Assembly (NCBI GenBank): GCA_016234485.1
Contig: JACRBL010000057.1
Location: 1-54,180 of the forward strand
Direction of reading: 5' to 3'
Origin: Chloroflexota bacterium
Lineage (GTDB): Bacteria > Chloroflexota > Anaerolineae > Anaerolineales > Villigracilaceae
DNA length: 54,180 nt
Position numbers and translations under genes: made by a program. Shown piece after piece: positions 14,657 to 24,500 of this stretch (position 1 is the first letter of the stretch; each line of letters opens with the position of its first letter). The notes under the pieces were generated by a model, which was given only the letters and a program-made list of their open reading frames with translations, did not search any database and was not told the origin of the DNA.

Positions 14657-17600
14657 TTACGGCAGGGTGTATTCGACGATGAGGGTTGGGCGTAGGGCCG
14701 CATCGCTGTAATTGCCGCTGAAGAACTTCACATAGTCTGCCACTTTATCGTTGTCGTCGTCTTTCTGGAAGCGCAGACGGAATTGTGTCGTCCCTGTGAG
14801 GCTGACGTATTGATGGCTGGTAGAGCCAACCGCGGCATGGTACCAATTTTTCACTGGCACGCCAAACAGACCCGCGACCTTGTTCGCCAGAGCATTGAAG
14901 TCCCCGAGTTCGAGGCCCGCGTTAAGCCCAAAGAACGGCTTGACGATATCGGCTACCAATTTGCCGTGCGTGGTGAACGGATCAGTTCCCACCACGCCCT
15001 GTTTGCGGATCTTGAGCGTGACCTTCTTGATGACGGCGTTATCGGGCAGGCCAGCAGTGTTGAAACTGAGGATGGAGCGATACTGCTTGTTGGCCGCGTT
15101 GTCGCCCACGTAGAAGGAGATTGCGCCGTTGTTCTTCGTGCCGCCAGCATTGCTCGTCTCGGTAGATTCCAAAATCCAGCCGTCTTGCACGCCGTTGGAG
15201 CGGAAGGTACGCGCTATGCTCTCGACCAGGTCATTGACGGTGATGGTGAAGTTCTTGTCGAAGACTCCGCCGTGGCCGTCATTGGCGCGTACGCAGATGG
15301 CGTAGCTGTTCTTCGTTTCGTAATCGAAGGCCGCCGCCGTCTTCAGGCTGTTACCAACGATCTGGAACGATGCATCGTTTGCGCCTGGGGTGGCGCAGGC
15401 GAGCGAGAAGGTGTGGGTGTCGGTCACGTCGGGATCGGTGGCGGTGAGGGTTCCAACCACCGTTCCGCTGGGCAGATTCTCATCCACAGACGTCTTGGAG
15501 AGGCTGATGTTCGTCGGCGGGTTGTTGGCGGCCGTAACGGTCAGCGTTCCCTTGACGTAGCTGATGAGGTAGTTCGCGCCGGCATTGCCTCCGCTACACA
15601 CGATGTCGTAGGTTCCCACTACCGTATGAGGAGCGGGGACTGAACAGGTGGGCGCGGTAATGAACGCGTCGGGCGCGATGAACCCGTTCGCAGTGTAGGT
15701 GAAGACTGGATCAGGTTGACCGACCGTCTTGGTCTTATTGTCCGCGGTGACGGTGAGGCTACGGGCGGTGATGTTCGCCAGGTCGGTGACGGTGGCACTG
15801 AGCAGTTGGTAGTTGCCTGCGCTCGCGCCGCTCAACGTGAGGCCGGTCACGGTGACGGTCTTGTCGACGCCCACATTCTTCGTATCGAAGTTGGCGCTGG
15901 CGTAAGCAACAGTGACAACATCGCCGACGAGCGCGTTGGTCGTGAACGTGACGGTCGCGATGGTCGCGCCGTCGTAGGTCTTGTTGTTGGCTGTCGCGGT
16001 GACGGTCAGACTCCGGGCGGTGATGTTGGCGGTGGCAGTGGGCTGGGTGAGCGAGTACTTGCCCGCGTTCGCGCCGCCGAGGGTGAGTCCAGCGATGCTG
16101 ACGACCTTGCCCACGCCGACATTCTTGTTCGCGAAGACGCCAGTCGCCCCGCTGGTGACGAGGGTCACGTCGTCGCCGGGGAGGGCGCCAACCAGGGTCG
16201 CGCCGCCGAGGTTCAGGGTGGCCGCGACGTTGCCATCGTAGACTTTATTGTTTGCGGTAATGCCCGTGACGGTCAGCGCCGTTACAGGACTCCACTGGGC
16301 GTAGAGGGTCACGTCCGCCGCGAAGGGGTAGATGGCCTGATTGGCATACGAGACGCCAGAGCCGTCGGCGAAGGTGTTCCAGCCATTGAACCAGTAGCCC
16401 TCGCGCGTGAACGTATTGGCGGTCAGCGCGGTGGGGATGTTCGCCACCTGCGGGGACATCGTGCCAGAGCCGCCGTTCGCGTTGAACGTGACGGTGTGGT
16501 TCGCCAGGTCAGTCCAATGGGCGAAGAGGGTGTGGTTGGAGGCGGTCGTCACGAGTGTGGACGTGGTGACCTGTGTTCCGCCCGAAGCGGCGGTGAACCA
16601 ACCCGCGAAAGTGTAGCCTGTGCGGCTGGTAGTCGCGAGGGTTCCGTAAGCCGCGTTATAGGTCACAGTCTTGCTTGTGGGTGTCGGCGAGACTCCGCTA
16701 TTGGCATCGAAGGTGACGGTGTAGCTATTGGCTGTCCACTGGGCGTGGAGGGTAATGTCCGCGTCGAAGGGATAGGTCGCGCCGTTGGCATACGAAACGC
16801 CTGAACCATTGGCGGCAGTATTCCAGTTCGCGAAGGCATAACCCGTGCGCGTGAAGGCGTTGAGGGTCAACGCGGTCGGGACGTTCGCCACCTGCGGATC
16901 CATCGTGCCAGTTCCGCCGTTCGCCATGAAGGTGACGGTGTGAACGGGCAGGGTCGTCCAATGGGCAAAGAGGGTGTGGTTCGAGGCTGTCGCGACAATG
17001 CTGGCGGAAGTGATCTCTGTTCCACCCGAAGCGGCAGTGAACCAACCCACGAAGGTGTAGCCTGTGCGGCTGGTAGTAGCGAGGGTTCCGTAAGCGGAGC
17101 CAAAGGTCACGGATTTGGTGGTCGGGACAGGTGTGTTGCCGCCATTCGCGTCGAACGTGACAGTGTAGCTGTTCGCCGTCCAATGAGCGAAGAGGGTGTG
17201 GTTGGATGTGGCGGTGACGATGGTAGCCGCGGTCACTTCCGTTCCGCCAGAGGCGGCGGTGAACCAACCCGCGAAGGCATAGCCCGTGCGAGTCGTGGTC
17301 GCGAGAGCGCCATAGGCCGCGTTATAGGTCACAGTCTTTGTGGTCGGGACAGGCGCGGAGCCGCCGTTGGGATCGAAGGTGACGGTGTAGGTATTGGCTG
17401 TCCACTGGGCGTAGAGAGTCACGTCCGCCGCGAAGGAATAGGTCGCGCCGTCAGCGTAGGATGATCCGCCACCGCCAGGCTGGGTATTCCAGTTCGCGAA
17501 GGTGTAGCCCAGGCGCGTGAATGTGTTCGCGTTCAACGCGGTCGGGACGTTTGCCACCTGAGGCGACATCGTGCCAGTTCCGCCGTTATTGTTGAATGTG

Positions 17601-18436
17601 ACAGTGTGAGTCGGCAGGGCTGTCCAGTGAGCGTAGAGGTTGTGGTTCGAGGCGGTAGCAACGATGCTCGCGGCAGTCACTTCCGTTCCCCCCGACGCGG
17701 CGGTGAACCAACCATCGAAGGTGTAGCCGATTCGGCTGGTGGTCGCGAGCGCGCCGTAGGCCGCGCCAAAGGTCACGTCTTTGGTGGCGGGAGTCGGATC
17801 GGCGCCGCCGTTGCCATCAAAGGTGACGGTGTAGGTGTTGCCCGTCCACTGGGCGTAGAGGGTGATGTCGTCCGCGAAGGAGTAGGTCGCGCCGTTGGCG
17901 TAGGAAATGCCCGTTCCATTGGCCGCGGTGTTCCAATTCGCGAAAGCGTAGCCTGTGCGCGTGAACGTGTTGGACGTCAACGCGGTCGGGACGTTCGCCA
18001 CCTGAGGCGACATCGTGCCGCTACCGCCATTCGCGTCGAACGTGACGGTGCGGTCCGTGGACGCGGTTAGATCGAGCCGAACATTGGTTCCGCTTGCCCA
18101 AGACCCAGTTTGACCGGCAATATAACTGCCGATATAGAAAACAACGGTGTCTCCCGGGACGCCGCCTTCGATGGTTCCCGGCGTAGCAGGATCATCGCCT
18201 GGAACGCTGACTGTGTAATAGGCAATGCCAGCAGAAATAACGACGGTTGCCGACGCGCGTTCAACGCCATTGATCCGTGCAGAAACGATGGTACCTGCCG
18301 GAGCATAGGCCCCATCTATTTTGGCCGTTCCCCAAAAACTGGACGGCAGGGGTGGCATGGCCAGCGCACTGGAGAAGTTATAGAGGAGCAGAGTGAGCGC
18401 AAGAAACAACGCGCTGAAAATATTTTTCGTTTTCAT
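14657..18436 (-). CDS. Large secreted repeat protein (InlB, YDG, cadherin-like, DNRLRE)
   Basis: 1259 residues with a signal peptide (1-26). In order: an N-terminal domain (27-130) and eight InlB B-type repeats (about 132-715; each has a [13 protein letters not shown] start, a GYxFxxW core and an LYAQW or LFAHW end). Then come YDG/MBG-type domains (about 725-965; NKTYDG motifs), a cadherin-like domain (about 970-1072; [16 protein letters not shown]) and a C-terminal DNRLRE/CBM96-like domain (about 1075-1259; [18 protein letters not shown]). Two InlB subtypes alternate: one with GTMSPQVAN, one with [11 protein letters not shown]. No LPxTG or other anchor is seen. Surface adhesion is the likely role. 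AGAGG precedes the ATG. Confidence 0.88.
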   Translation of the reverse strand: MKTKNIFSALFLALTLLLYNFSSALAMPPLPSSFWGTAKIDGAYAPAGTIVSARINGVERASATVVISAGIAYYTVSVPGDDPATPGTIEGGVPGDTVVFYIGSYIAGQTGSWASGTNVRLDLTASTDRTVTFDANGGSGTMSPQVANVPTALTSNTFTRTGYAFANWNTAANGTGISYANGATYSFADDITLYAQWTGNTYTVTFDGNGGADPTPATKDVTFGAAYGALATTSRIGYTFDGWFTAASGGTEVTAASIVATASNHNLYAHWTALPTHTVTFNNNGGTGTMSPQVANVPTALNANTFTRLGYTFANWNTQPGGGGSSYADGATYSFAADVTLYAQWTANTYTVTFDPNGGSAPVPTTKTVTYNAAYGALATTTRTGYAFAGWFTAASGGTEVTAATIVTATSNHTLFAHWTANSYTVTFDANGGNTPVPTTKSVTFGSAYGTLATTSRTGYTFVGWFTAASGGTEITSASIVATASNHTLFAHWTTLPVHTVTFMANGGTGTMDPQVANVPTALTLNAFTRTGYAFANWNTAANGSGVSYANGATYPFDADITLHAQWTANSYTVTFDANSGVSPTPTSKTVTYNAAYGTLATTSRTGYTFAGWFTAASGGTQVTTSTLVTTASNHTLFAHWTDLANHTVTFNANGGSGTMSPQVANIPTALTANTFTREGYWFNGWNTFADGSGVSYANQAIYPFAADVTLYAQWSPVTALTVTGITANNKVYDGNVAATLNLGGATLVGALPGDDVTLVTSGATGVFANKNVGVGKVVSIAGLTLGGANAGKYSLTQPTATANITARSLTVTATANNKTYDGATIATVTFTTNALVGDVVTVAYASANFDTKNVGVDKTVTVTGLTLSGASAGNYQLLSATVTDLANITARSLTVTADNKTKTVGQPDPVFTYTANGFIAPDAFITAPTCSVPAPHTVVGTYDIVCSGGNAGANYLISYVKGTLTVTAANNPPTNISLSKTSVDENLPSGTVVGTLTATDPDVTDTHTFSLACATPGANDASFQIVGNSLKTAAAFDYETKNSYAICVRANDGHGGVFDKNFTITVNDLVESIARTFRSNGVQDGWILESTETSNAGGTKNNGAISFYVGDNAANKQYRSILSFNTAGLPDNAVIKKVTLKIRKQGVVGTDPFTTHGKLVADIVKPFFGLNAGLELGDFNALANKVAGLFGVPVKNWYHAAVGSTSHQYVSLTGTTQFRLRFQKDDDNDKVADYVKFFSGNYSDAALRPTLIVEYTLP
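16290..18050. repeat. Eight tandem coding repeats (InlB B-type)
   Basis: Units of about 200-240 bp within the 1259-codon gene are similar at DNA level, with words such as CGGGACGTTCGCCACCTG recurring. They encode protein repeats and are a recombination-prone stretch. Confidence 0.85.
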
Positions 18437-18518
18437 TTTTTACCTCTTGTTGATCCATGGTTGAATCTGTTTCGATTGACATCTTCCTTTTTCGGACACA
18501 GTGAGGTCTTGCATTTTG

Positions 18519-18555
18519 GGCAAGGCCGGATATTGCACTTTCGTCCGGCCTTGCC
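18519..18555. terminator. 12-bp hairpin after the giant gene
   Basis: GGCAAGGCCGGA (18519-18530) pairs perfectly with 18544-18555. It follows the stop of the 2630-residue gene (18567) on the minus strand. There is no proper T-tract, so it is a weak terminator or a mRNA 3' end stabiliser. Confidence 0.5.
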
Positions 18556-18566
18556 GTTATGCGAGA

Positions 18567-21500
18567 TTATTCAGCCAGGAGGTATTCCACGCTCCAGGTG
18601 TGATTCTCTATGACCTTGACCCAATAAGCGAAACCAGGCGTCATTGCGATCAGGTCATTGAGGAATGGGGGCAGGTTTGGATCGAACAATTTCCATGGGG
18701 ATGGGCTGGACGCGTCGTAAGCGTAGACCAGAATAAAATCTGTCCCAACGCCGTTGTCGCGCAACACTTCCGGCAGGGAACGGGTCGCGTTCGATGGGTA
18801 AGCCACAAGATTCCAGCCATCTGCATTGGTGTAGAGCTGAATTTCTGTTGTCACTGGAACCAGGCCTGTCACTTCCAGAACATCGGCGGATGTCATGTGA
18901 ATCCAGAACCCCATCGTCTCATCAAGATGATCCAGAGTGTTCAGGAACGGAGGCACGTTTGGATCAAACATGACCCAGTTACCGCTGGCGCTGTGCGCGC
19001 CGGTTGCATCCCAGGCGTAGACCAGGTCGTAGTTCCCAGAGATGCTGGAGAGGACGGCCGCGACGCTGGTATCGAACGGATGCACATTGAACGAGATCAG
19101 GTTCCAGCCAACCGACAGCGGGATGCTGTGGGTGGACGTGGCTTGCACGATCTCCAATGTCCCGTTGGCCGAGCCGCTATAGTTCGGGTCGTTGACGGTG
19201 GCGATCACCGCGTAATTCCCGACTGCGGTGGGCGGGGTGGACGAGCCGTTGTAGGTCACGTTCACGGTCAGGCCGAGCGGGTCGGTGGTAACGGTGACGG
19301 ACTTCGGCGTTCCGTCATAGGTTTGGCTGAGATTGCCAAGCGTGACGGTCGCGGCGGTCTTGGTGATTTCAAACGTGTGACCGCTCGCGAGCGTGAGCGT
19401 GTAGTTCGAGCCTGCGCTCAATGTGCCGATGGCGTACGCGTAGGTCCCAACGGTCTCGCCCGCCTCGCGTCCCAACGCGCCGGTGAATGTGTCTCCGCTC
19501 TCGAGGGCGGGTGAAGGCGTGAAGGCGAAGGTCGGGTCAAGCGCGCCGAAGGATTTGCTCTGTCCATCGGTTGGCGTAATCGTGATGGCTTTGGCGGTGA
19601 TGGTGAAGTTCGCGGTGTTGTAGGTGATGTTGTAGTTCGCGAGGACTCCGCTTGGGTTGAGGGTGGCGCTGACGACGTAGGGGCCGCCCAAAACAGTCTC
19701 GCCCGCGACGCGTGCGTAGGTGGCGGTCACGCCGTCCGCGACGAGGAATCCCGTCAGGGTACCGGTGAGAGTCGGGTCGGCGTCGCCATAGACTTTGGTG
19801 GCCGCGTCGGGCGTCACCGAAGCGCCCTTCTTGTTGACGGTGACGGTCTGCGTTCCACTGCTGGCGAAGAAGTCGGGATCGCCAGAGTAGTTGGCGGTGA
19901 TGAGGTGCGCGCCAGTTCCTACGACGGTGGGTGTGTAGGTCACGGAGCAGGTAGCGGATCCGTCCGCGCCGCTGAGCGTGCAGGGGCTGGTGACGAAGTT
20001 CCCGCTTCCATTGGAACTCCACGCGACTGTGCCAGTGGGGGTCTTGGTCCCGGAGCCGCGCGTGACGGTGGCGACGCAGGTGATACTCGAGCCATAGGTG
20101 GTGATCGGTGTCCCGGCGCCGCAGTTGACGCTGGTGTTCGAGCCGACCATCGTCACCGAGTAGGTGACCGCGATCTTGATGTAGTCCACGTAGGCGATGC
20201 GGTTCACGTCACTGAGGACCGAGAGGGCCACGCCAAAGTTGCCGGCGTTGATGTCTTCGGGCGTCCACGAGAGGCCCCACAAGTCGGCGGGCGAACCGTA
20301 GACGGCCGCGACGGGTGAACCGATCGGCCATTCTGTGCCGCCCGCGGCTTTGTTGTTGCCGCTGATGACGCCGCCCTTGATGAGTTTCACAACGCTATCG
20401 CGCACATCGAAGTAGCCGTCGCGCTGGCCGCTTTCGTAGCGACCGATCGTGACCACGATGCCATTGATGGACGCGTTGGACGGAATGGCAAAGCCGAAGT
20501 TTGTCCCTTGCAGGGTGGCGGAACTCAGAATGCTACCCGTGAGGGTGGCGCTGGCATAACTGACATCATCCGCGATGACGTAAGCGGGATTAGCCCAGTC
20601 CGCTTTGCCAGAGACAGGCACGTTGGTTCCAGCCCCCGCGAATGTATTGGGGGTGGTTGTGCCAGTGATGGACGGGAGCGTGGTGAAGGTGACTTCCTCA
20701 CCGTAAGCCGTGCCTGCCGCGTTCGTGGCATAGGCGCGCACGTAGTAAAGCATGCCCGGCGTGAGTCCTGTCAGACTGCTGGTGAAGGCTCCGGTGGCGG
20801 TCACATCGCCATCGGCGGTTTTGTTATCGGTGAGGGTGGGATTCGGCGAAACGCTCCACACCATACCGTGCTGGGTGGGATTCGGAACGCCGAGGGCTTC
20901 CACGGTTCCGTTACCGACCGCGGTGGTCGTGCCGATGGAGGCCACGGCCTGCGTGGAGACGGTGGGGACGATGTGCGCGGTGAACGTGACGTCCTCGCCG
21001 TAGGAGGTGCCCGCGTCGCTGGTCGCGTACGCCCGGACGTGATAGGTGACGCCCGGCGTCAGGCCGGTGATCTGGCTGGTGAACGCGCCGGTCGCGCTGA
21101 CGGGTCCGTCGGTGGTCTTGCTATCGGCGGTGGTGGGATTCGGAAAGGTACTCCAAACCACGCCATGTTGGGTCGGGTTGTACGTGCCGAGGACGGTCAC
21201 ATTGCCGTTGCCCGTGGCGGTGGTGGTGGTAATCTCCGTGACCGCCTGCGTGGTGACGCTGGGCGCGAGCAGGGTGGTGAACGAAACTTCCTCGCCATAC
21301 ACCGTGCCAGCCGAGTTGACCGCGTAGGCGCGCACGTAATAGAGAGCGCCTGGCGTCAGCCCGGTCATTTCGCTGGTGAACGCGCCGACCGCGTTGACGA
21401 CGCCGTCGGTAGTCTTGCTATCGGCGGTGGTCGGCTCCGGCGACGTACTCCACACCATGCCATGCTGGCTGGGATTCGGCACGCCGAGCGCGGTCACATT

Positions 21501-24500
21501 GCCGTTGCCGGTGGCGGTGACGGTGGTGATGTTGGTGACTGCCTGCGTGGTGATGGTCGGCAGTTGATAGGCCGTGAAGGAAACGTCCTCCCCATACACC
21601 GTGCCAGCCGCGTTCGTGACGTAGGCGCGCACGTGGTACAGCGTCCCTGGCGTCAGCCCGGTGATGGCGCTGGTGAACGCGCCGGTCGCGCCGACCGCGC
21701 CGTCGGTGGTCTTGTTATCGGCGGTAGTCGGGTCGGCAGAGGTACTCCAGACCACGCCATGTTGGGTCGGGTTCGGAACGCCGAGGGCGGTCACGTTGCC
21801 GTTGCCGATGGCGGTGGTGGTAGTGATATTGGTGACGGCCTGCGTGGTGATGGTCGGTAGTTGATAGGCCGTGAAGGTGACATCTTCGCCGTAAACCGTG
21901 CCAACCGCATTCGTGGCATAAGCGCGGACGTGGTACAGCGTACCGGGCGTGAGGCCGGTGATGGCGCTGGTGAACACGCCCGCTTCGGTCACTGGACCGT
22001 CGGTGGTCTTGCTATCCGCGAGCGTGGGATTGGCGGACGTACTCCACACGACGCCGTGCTGGCTGGGAAGCGGTTCGCCTGTGGCCTCGATAGTCCCATT
22101 GCCTGTGGCCGTGGTGGTGGTGATGCCCGTCACGGCTTGCGTGGAGACAACGGGCAGGGATTGGCCGAGCGGCAGGAACTCGAACACGCCGCGGTCATCG
22201 TACGTGCGGACGCCCGCGCCGGTGTTCGGCGTGCCGGGATCGTCTACGCGCGCGTTGCCCACCAGGTCAGTTTCGGGCTGGCTGGGCGCGTCGGCGTAGG
22301 CGCTGTCTATGGCGGGGGAGCCAGATTCCAGGTAGTAATCGCCGAGAATGCCCAGTCCTTCATACGGGACGCCCGTGCTTCTCAAAACAGGAGCGACGGG
22401 GTCTATGAAGAGAGGATTGCCTTCGAGTCCATGCACTTCCTGGGTCGGGACAGCCGCGCGGAAGGCCGCGAGCGTGGTGTAGTAGAGGTTGTCCCAGATG
22501 ATCTGGGAGATGGCGCTCTCGCGGTTGTAGAGGTTGTAGTCAATGACGGTTCCGTTCACCGAGGGCGTGTCCACGCGCAGACTGCCGCCAAACGATCCCA
22601 TCGGCGGGGTGAACCCATTGGCCGCCATGATGTTGTTATAGACGAGAGAGTGATGCGAACCAGTGGAGGTCTCGCCTTCTATGTTGATGCCAACCGTGCC
22701 ATTGCCATGCACTGTGTTGCCAACCAGCGTGTTATACGGCGAGTTGTTCACATCAATGCCGTGGTCTCCGTTTTCGTAGGAGAGGTTACCAATGATCAGG
22801 TTGTTCGTGGATTGCACGCCCGTGGTCGAGTTGACATAGACGTTGATGCCGCTGTCCTCGTTGCTGTAAGTGAGGTTGTGGATGACCGTGTTGTAGCTGG
22901 AACCGGTCAACTCGATACCGGCGGCGTCGGTCTCGACCAGCGAGAAGTTGGAGAACGAGGTGTTGTTGCTGATCGTGTTGTAATTACTGCTGTTGAGCAG
23001 GCGGATGCCGATGCAGGTGTTATGGTCGGTGATGTTGTTATCAATCAGCGAGTAGGTAGTGGCTTTCAGGTAGATGCCCTGCTCGTACGGGTGCGTTGTG
23101 GACGTGATGCCCGCATTGGTGATGTGGTTGTTCCGAATGGTGAGGTGATCGGAAGCATCCGCATAAATGCCCTTGGTACCTGTGTTCGTAATGAAGAAGC
23201 CTTCGATGACGATGTAACTCTTCGTGGAGATCGCGAAGCCAGGATAGGCCGTGAAGGGCGAAACGGTCATTTGGGGCTGGCCGGTCACAGTTACGCCAGG
23301 GTCGGCGATGTAAGTGATCGGGTTGCCCGCCGTGCCGCTAAAGCGCGGGGTGACCGTCTCGGGGTAGGTTCCGTGCAGAACGTGGACGATGCGCCCCGCG
23401 GTGGCGAGGTAGGCGGCGCGACCGATCGTGCAGAACGGGACCGCGAAAGAGCCAACCGTGCCGACATCTGTACAACTCGGATTCGTCTTGTCCACGTAAT
23501 AGACCGGGCTGGTGGTGACGGTGTAATTCTGCGCGAATTGGTTCGTGATAACGTTTGCGTAGGAGCGCGTGGCGGGGATGAACCCGTAGCCGCTTAACGA
23601 GGGGGTGACGACGCCCGTCCAGTTGTAGGAGACCTGGAAGGAGTAATCGCCGACTTCATCGGCGGTGGCGGTCTTCGGCGTCCCATCGGTGTAACTGAGG
23701 GTGGCGCCTGCCACGCCCGCGTTACCAGAGATGGTGAGCAGAACGCCCGTAACGGTGTAGTTCTGTCCCGTCTGGTTGGCCAGCACATTGCTGTAGGTCA
23801 TGCTGATGGGCGAGAAGTCGTAGCCCGCTTTGGAGGGCGTGACAGCGCCAGACCAATCGGCAGGGACCTGGATGGAGTACGCGCCAGAGCCATCGGCGGT
23901 GACGGTCTTGGTTGTGCCATCCTCGTAAGTGAGAATCGCGCCAGCCACGCCCGCGTTGCCTGTGATGGTGTAGGCGGTGACGTTGATGCTCACGGTGGCG
24001 GGAGCGCTATCCGCTGTGCCGTCAATGGCTTTGAAGGTGAAACTGTCCGTCCCAGAATAATCGGTGTCGGGCGTGTAGGTCCGATTCGCGTCGCTACCGG
24101 TCAAGATTCCGTGTGTGGGCGCGTCCACGATCTCGAAGGTGAGCGGACTCGCCTCCACATCCGAGCCGGTGAGGGTGATGTCAATCGGCGTGTTCCACGG
24201 CCCGCTGACCGATTGCGGATTGGCGATCGGCGCATCGTTGACCGCGTTGACGGTCAACGTGAAGGTATCGGTGGCGGTGGCGGTGGAGCCATCCATGACC
24301 GTGAGGGTGATGGTGGCGGTTCCGCTTTGGTGGAGCGCGGGCGTGATGTTAATGGTCCGATTCGCGCCGCTGCCGCCGAGGATGATGCTGTCCGCGGGGA
24401 CCAGGCTCGGGTTCGAGGAGTCCGCCGTAACGGTCAGGTAGGTTGCGTTTGTTTCCGCGTCGCCCACGGTGAAGGGGATGTCGCCTGTGGAGGTATCTTC

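Noticed and set aside
15716..16804. Plus-strand open frame (362 codons) opposite the InlB repeat gene
   Set aside because: Low-complexity G/R/D-rich product without domains; the minus-strand frame encodes recognisable InlB and YDG repeats.
20690..22140. Possible CRISPR-like or satellite array
   Set aside because: Units of ~290 bp without spacers; they are coding repeats of an Fn3-like domain.
21861..23597. Long plus-strand open frame (578 codons) opposite the giant gene
   Set aside because: It is an antisense shadow: its content mirrors repeated GC-rich codons of the minus-strand gene, whose domains (beta-helix, Fn3-like) are clearly real.
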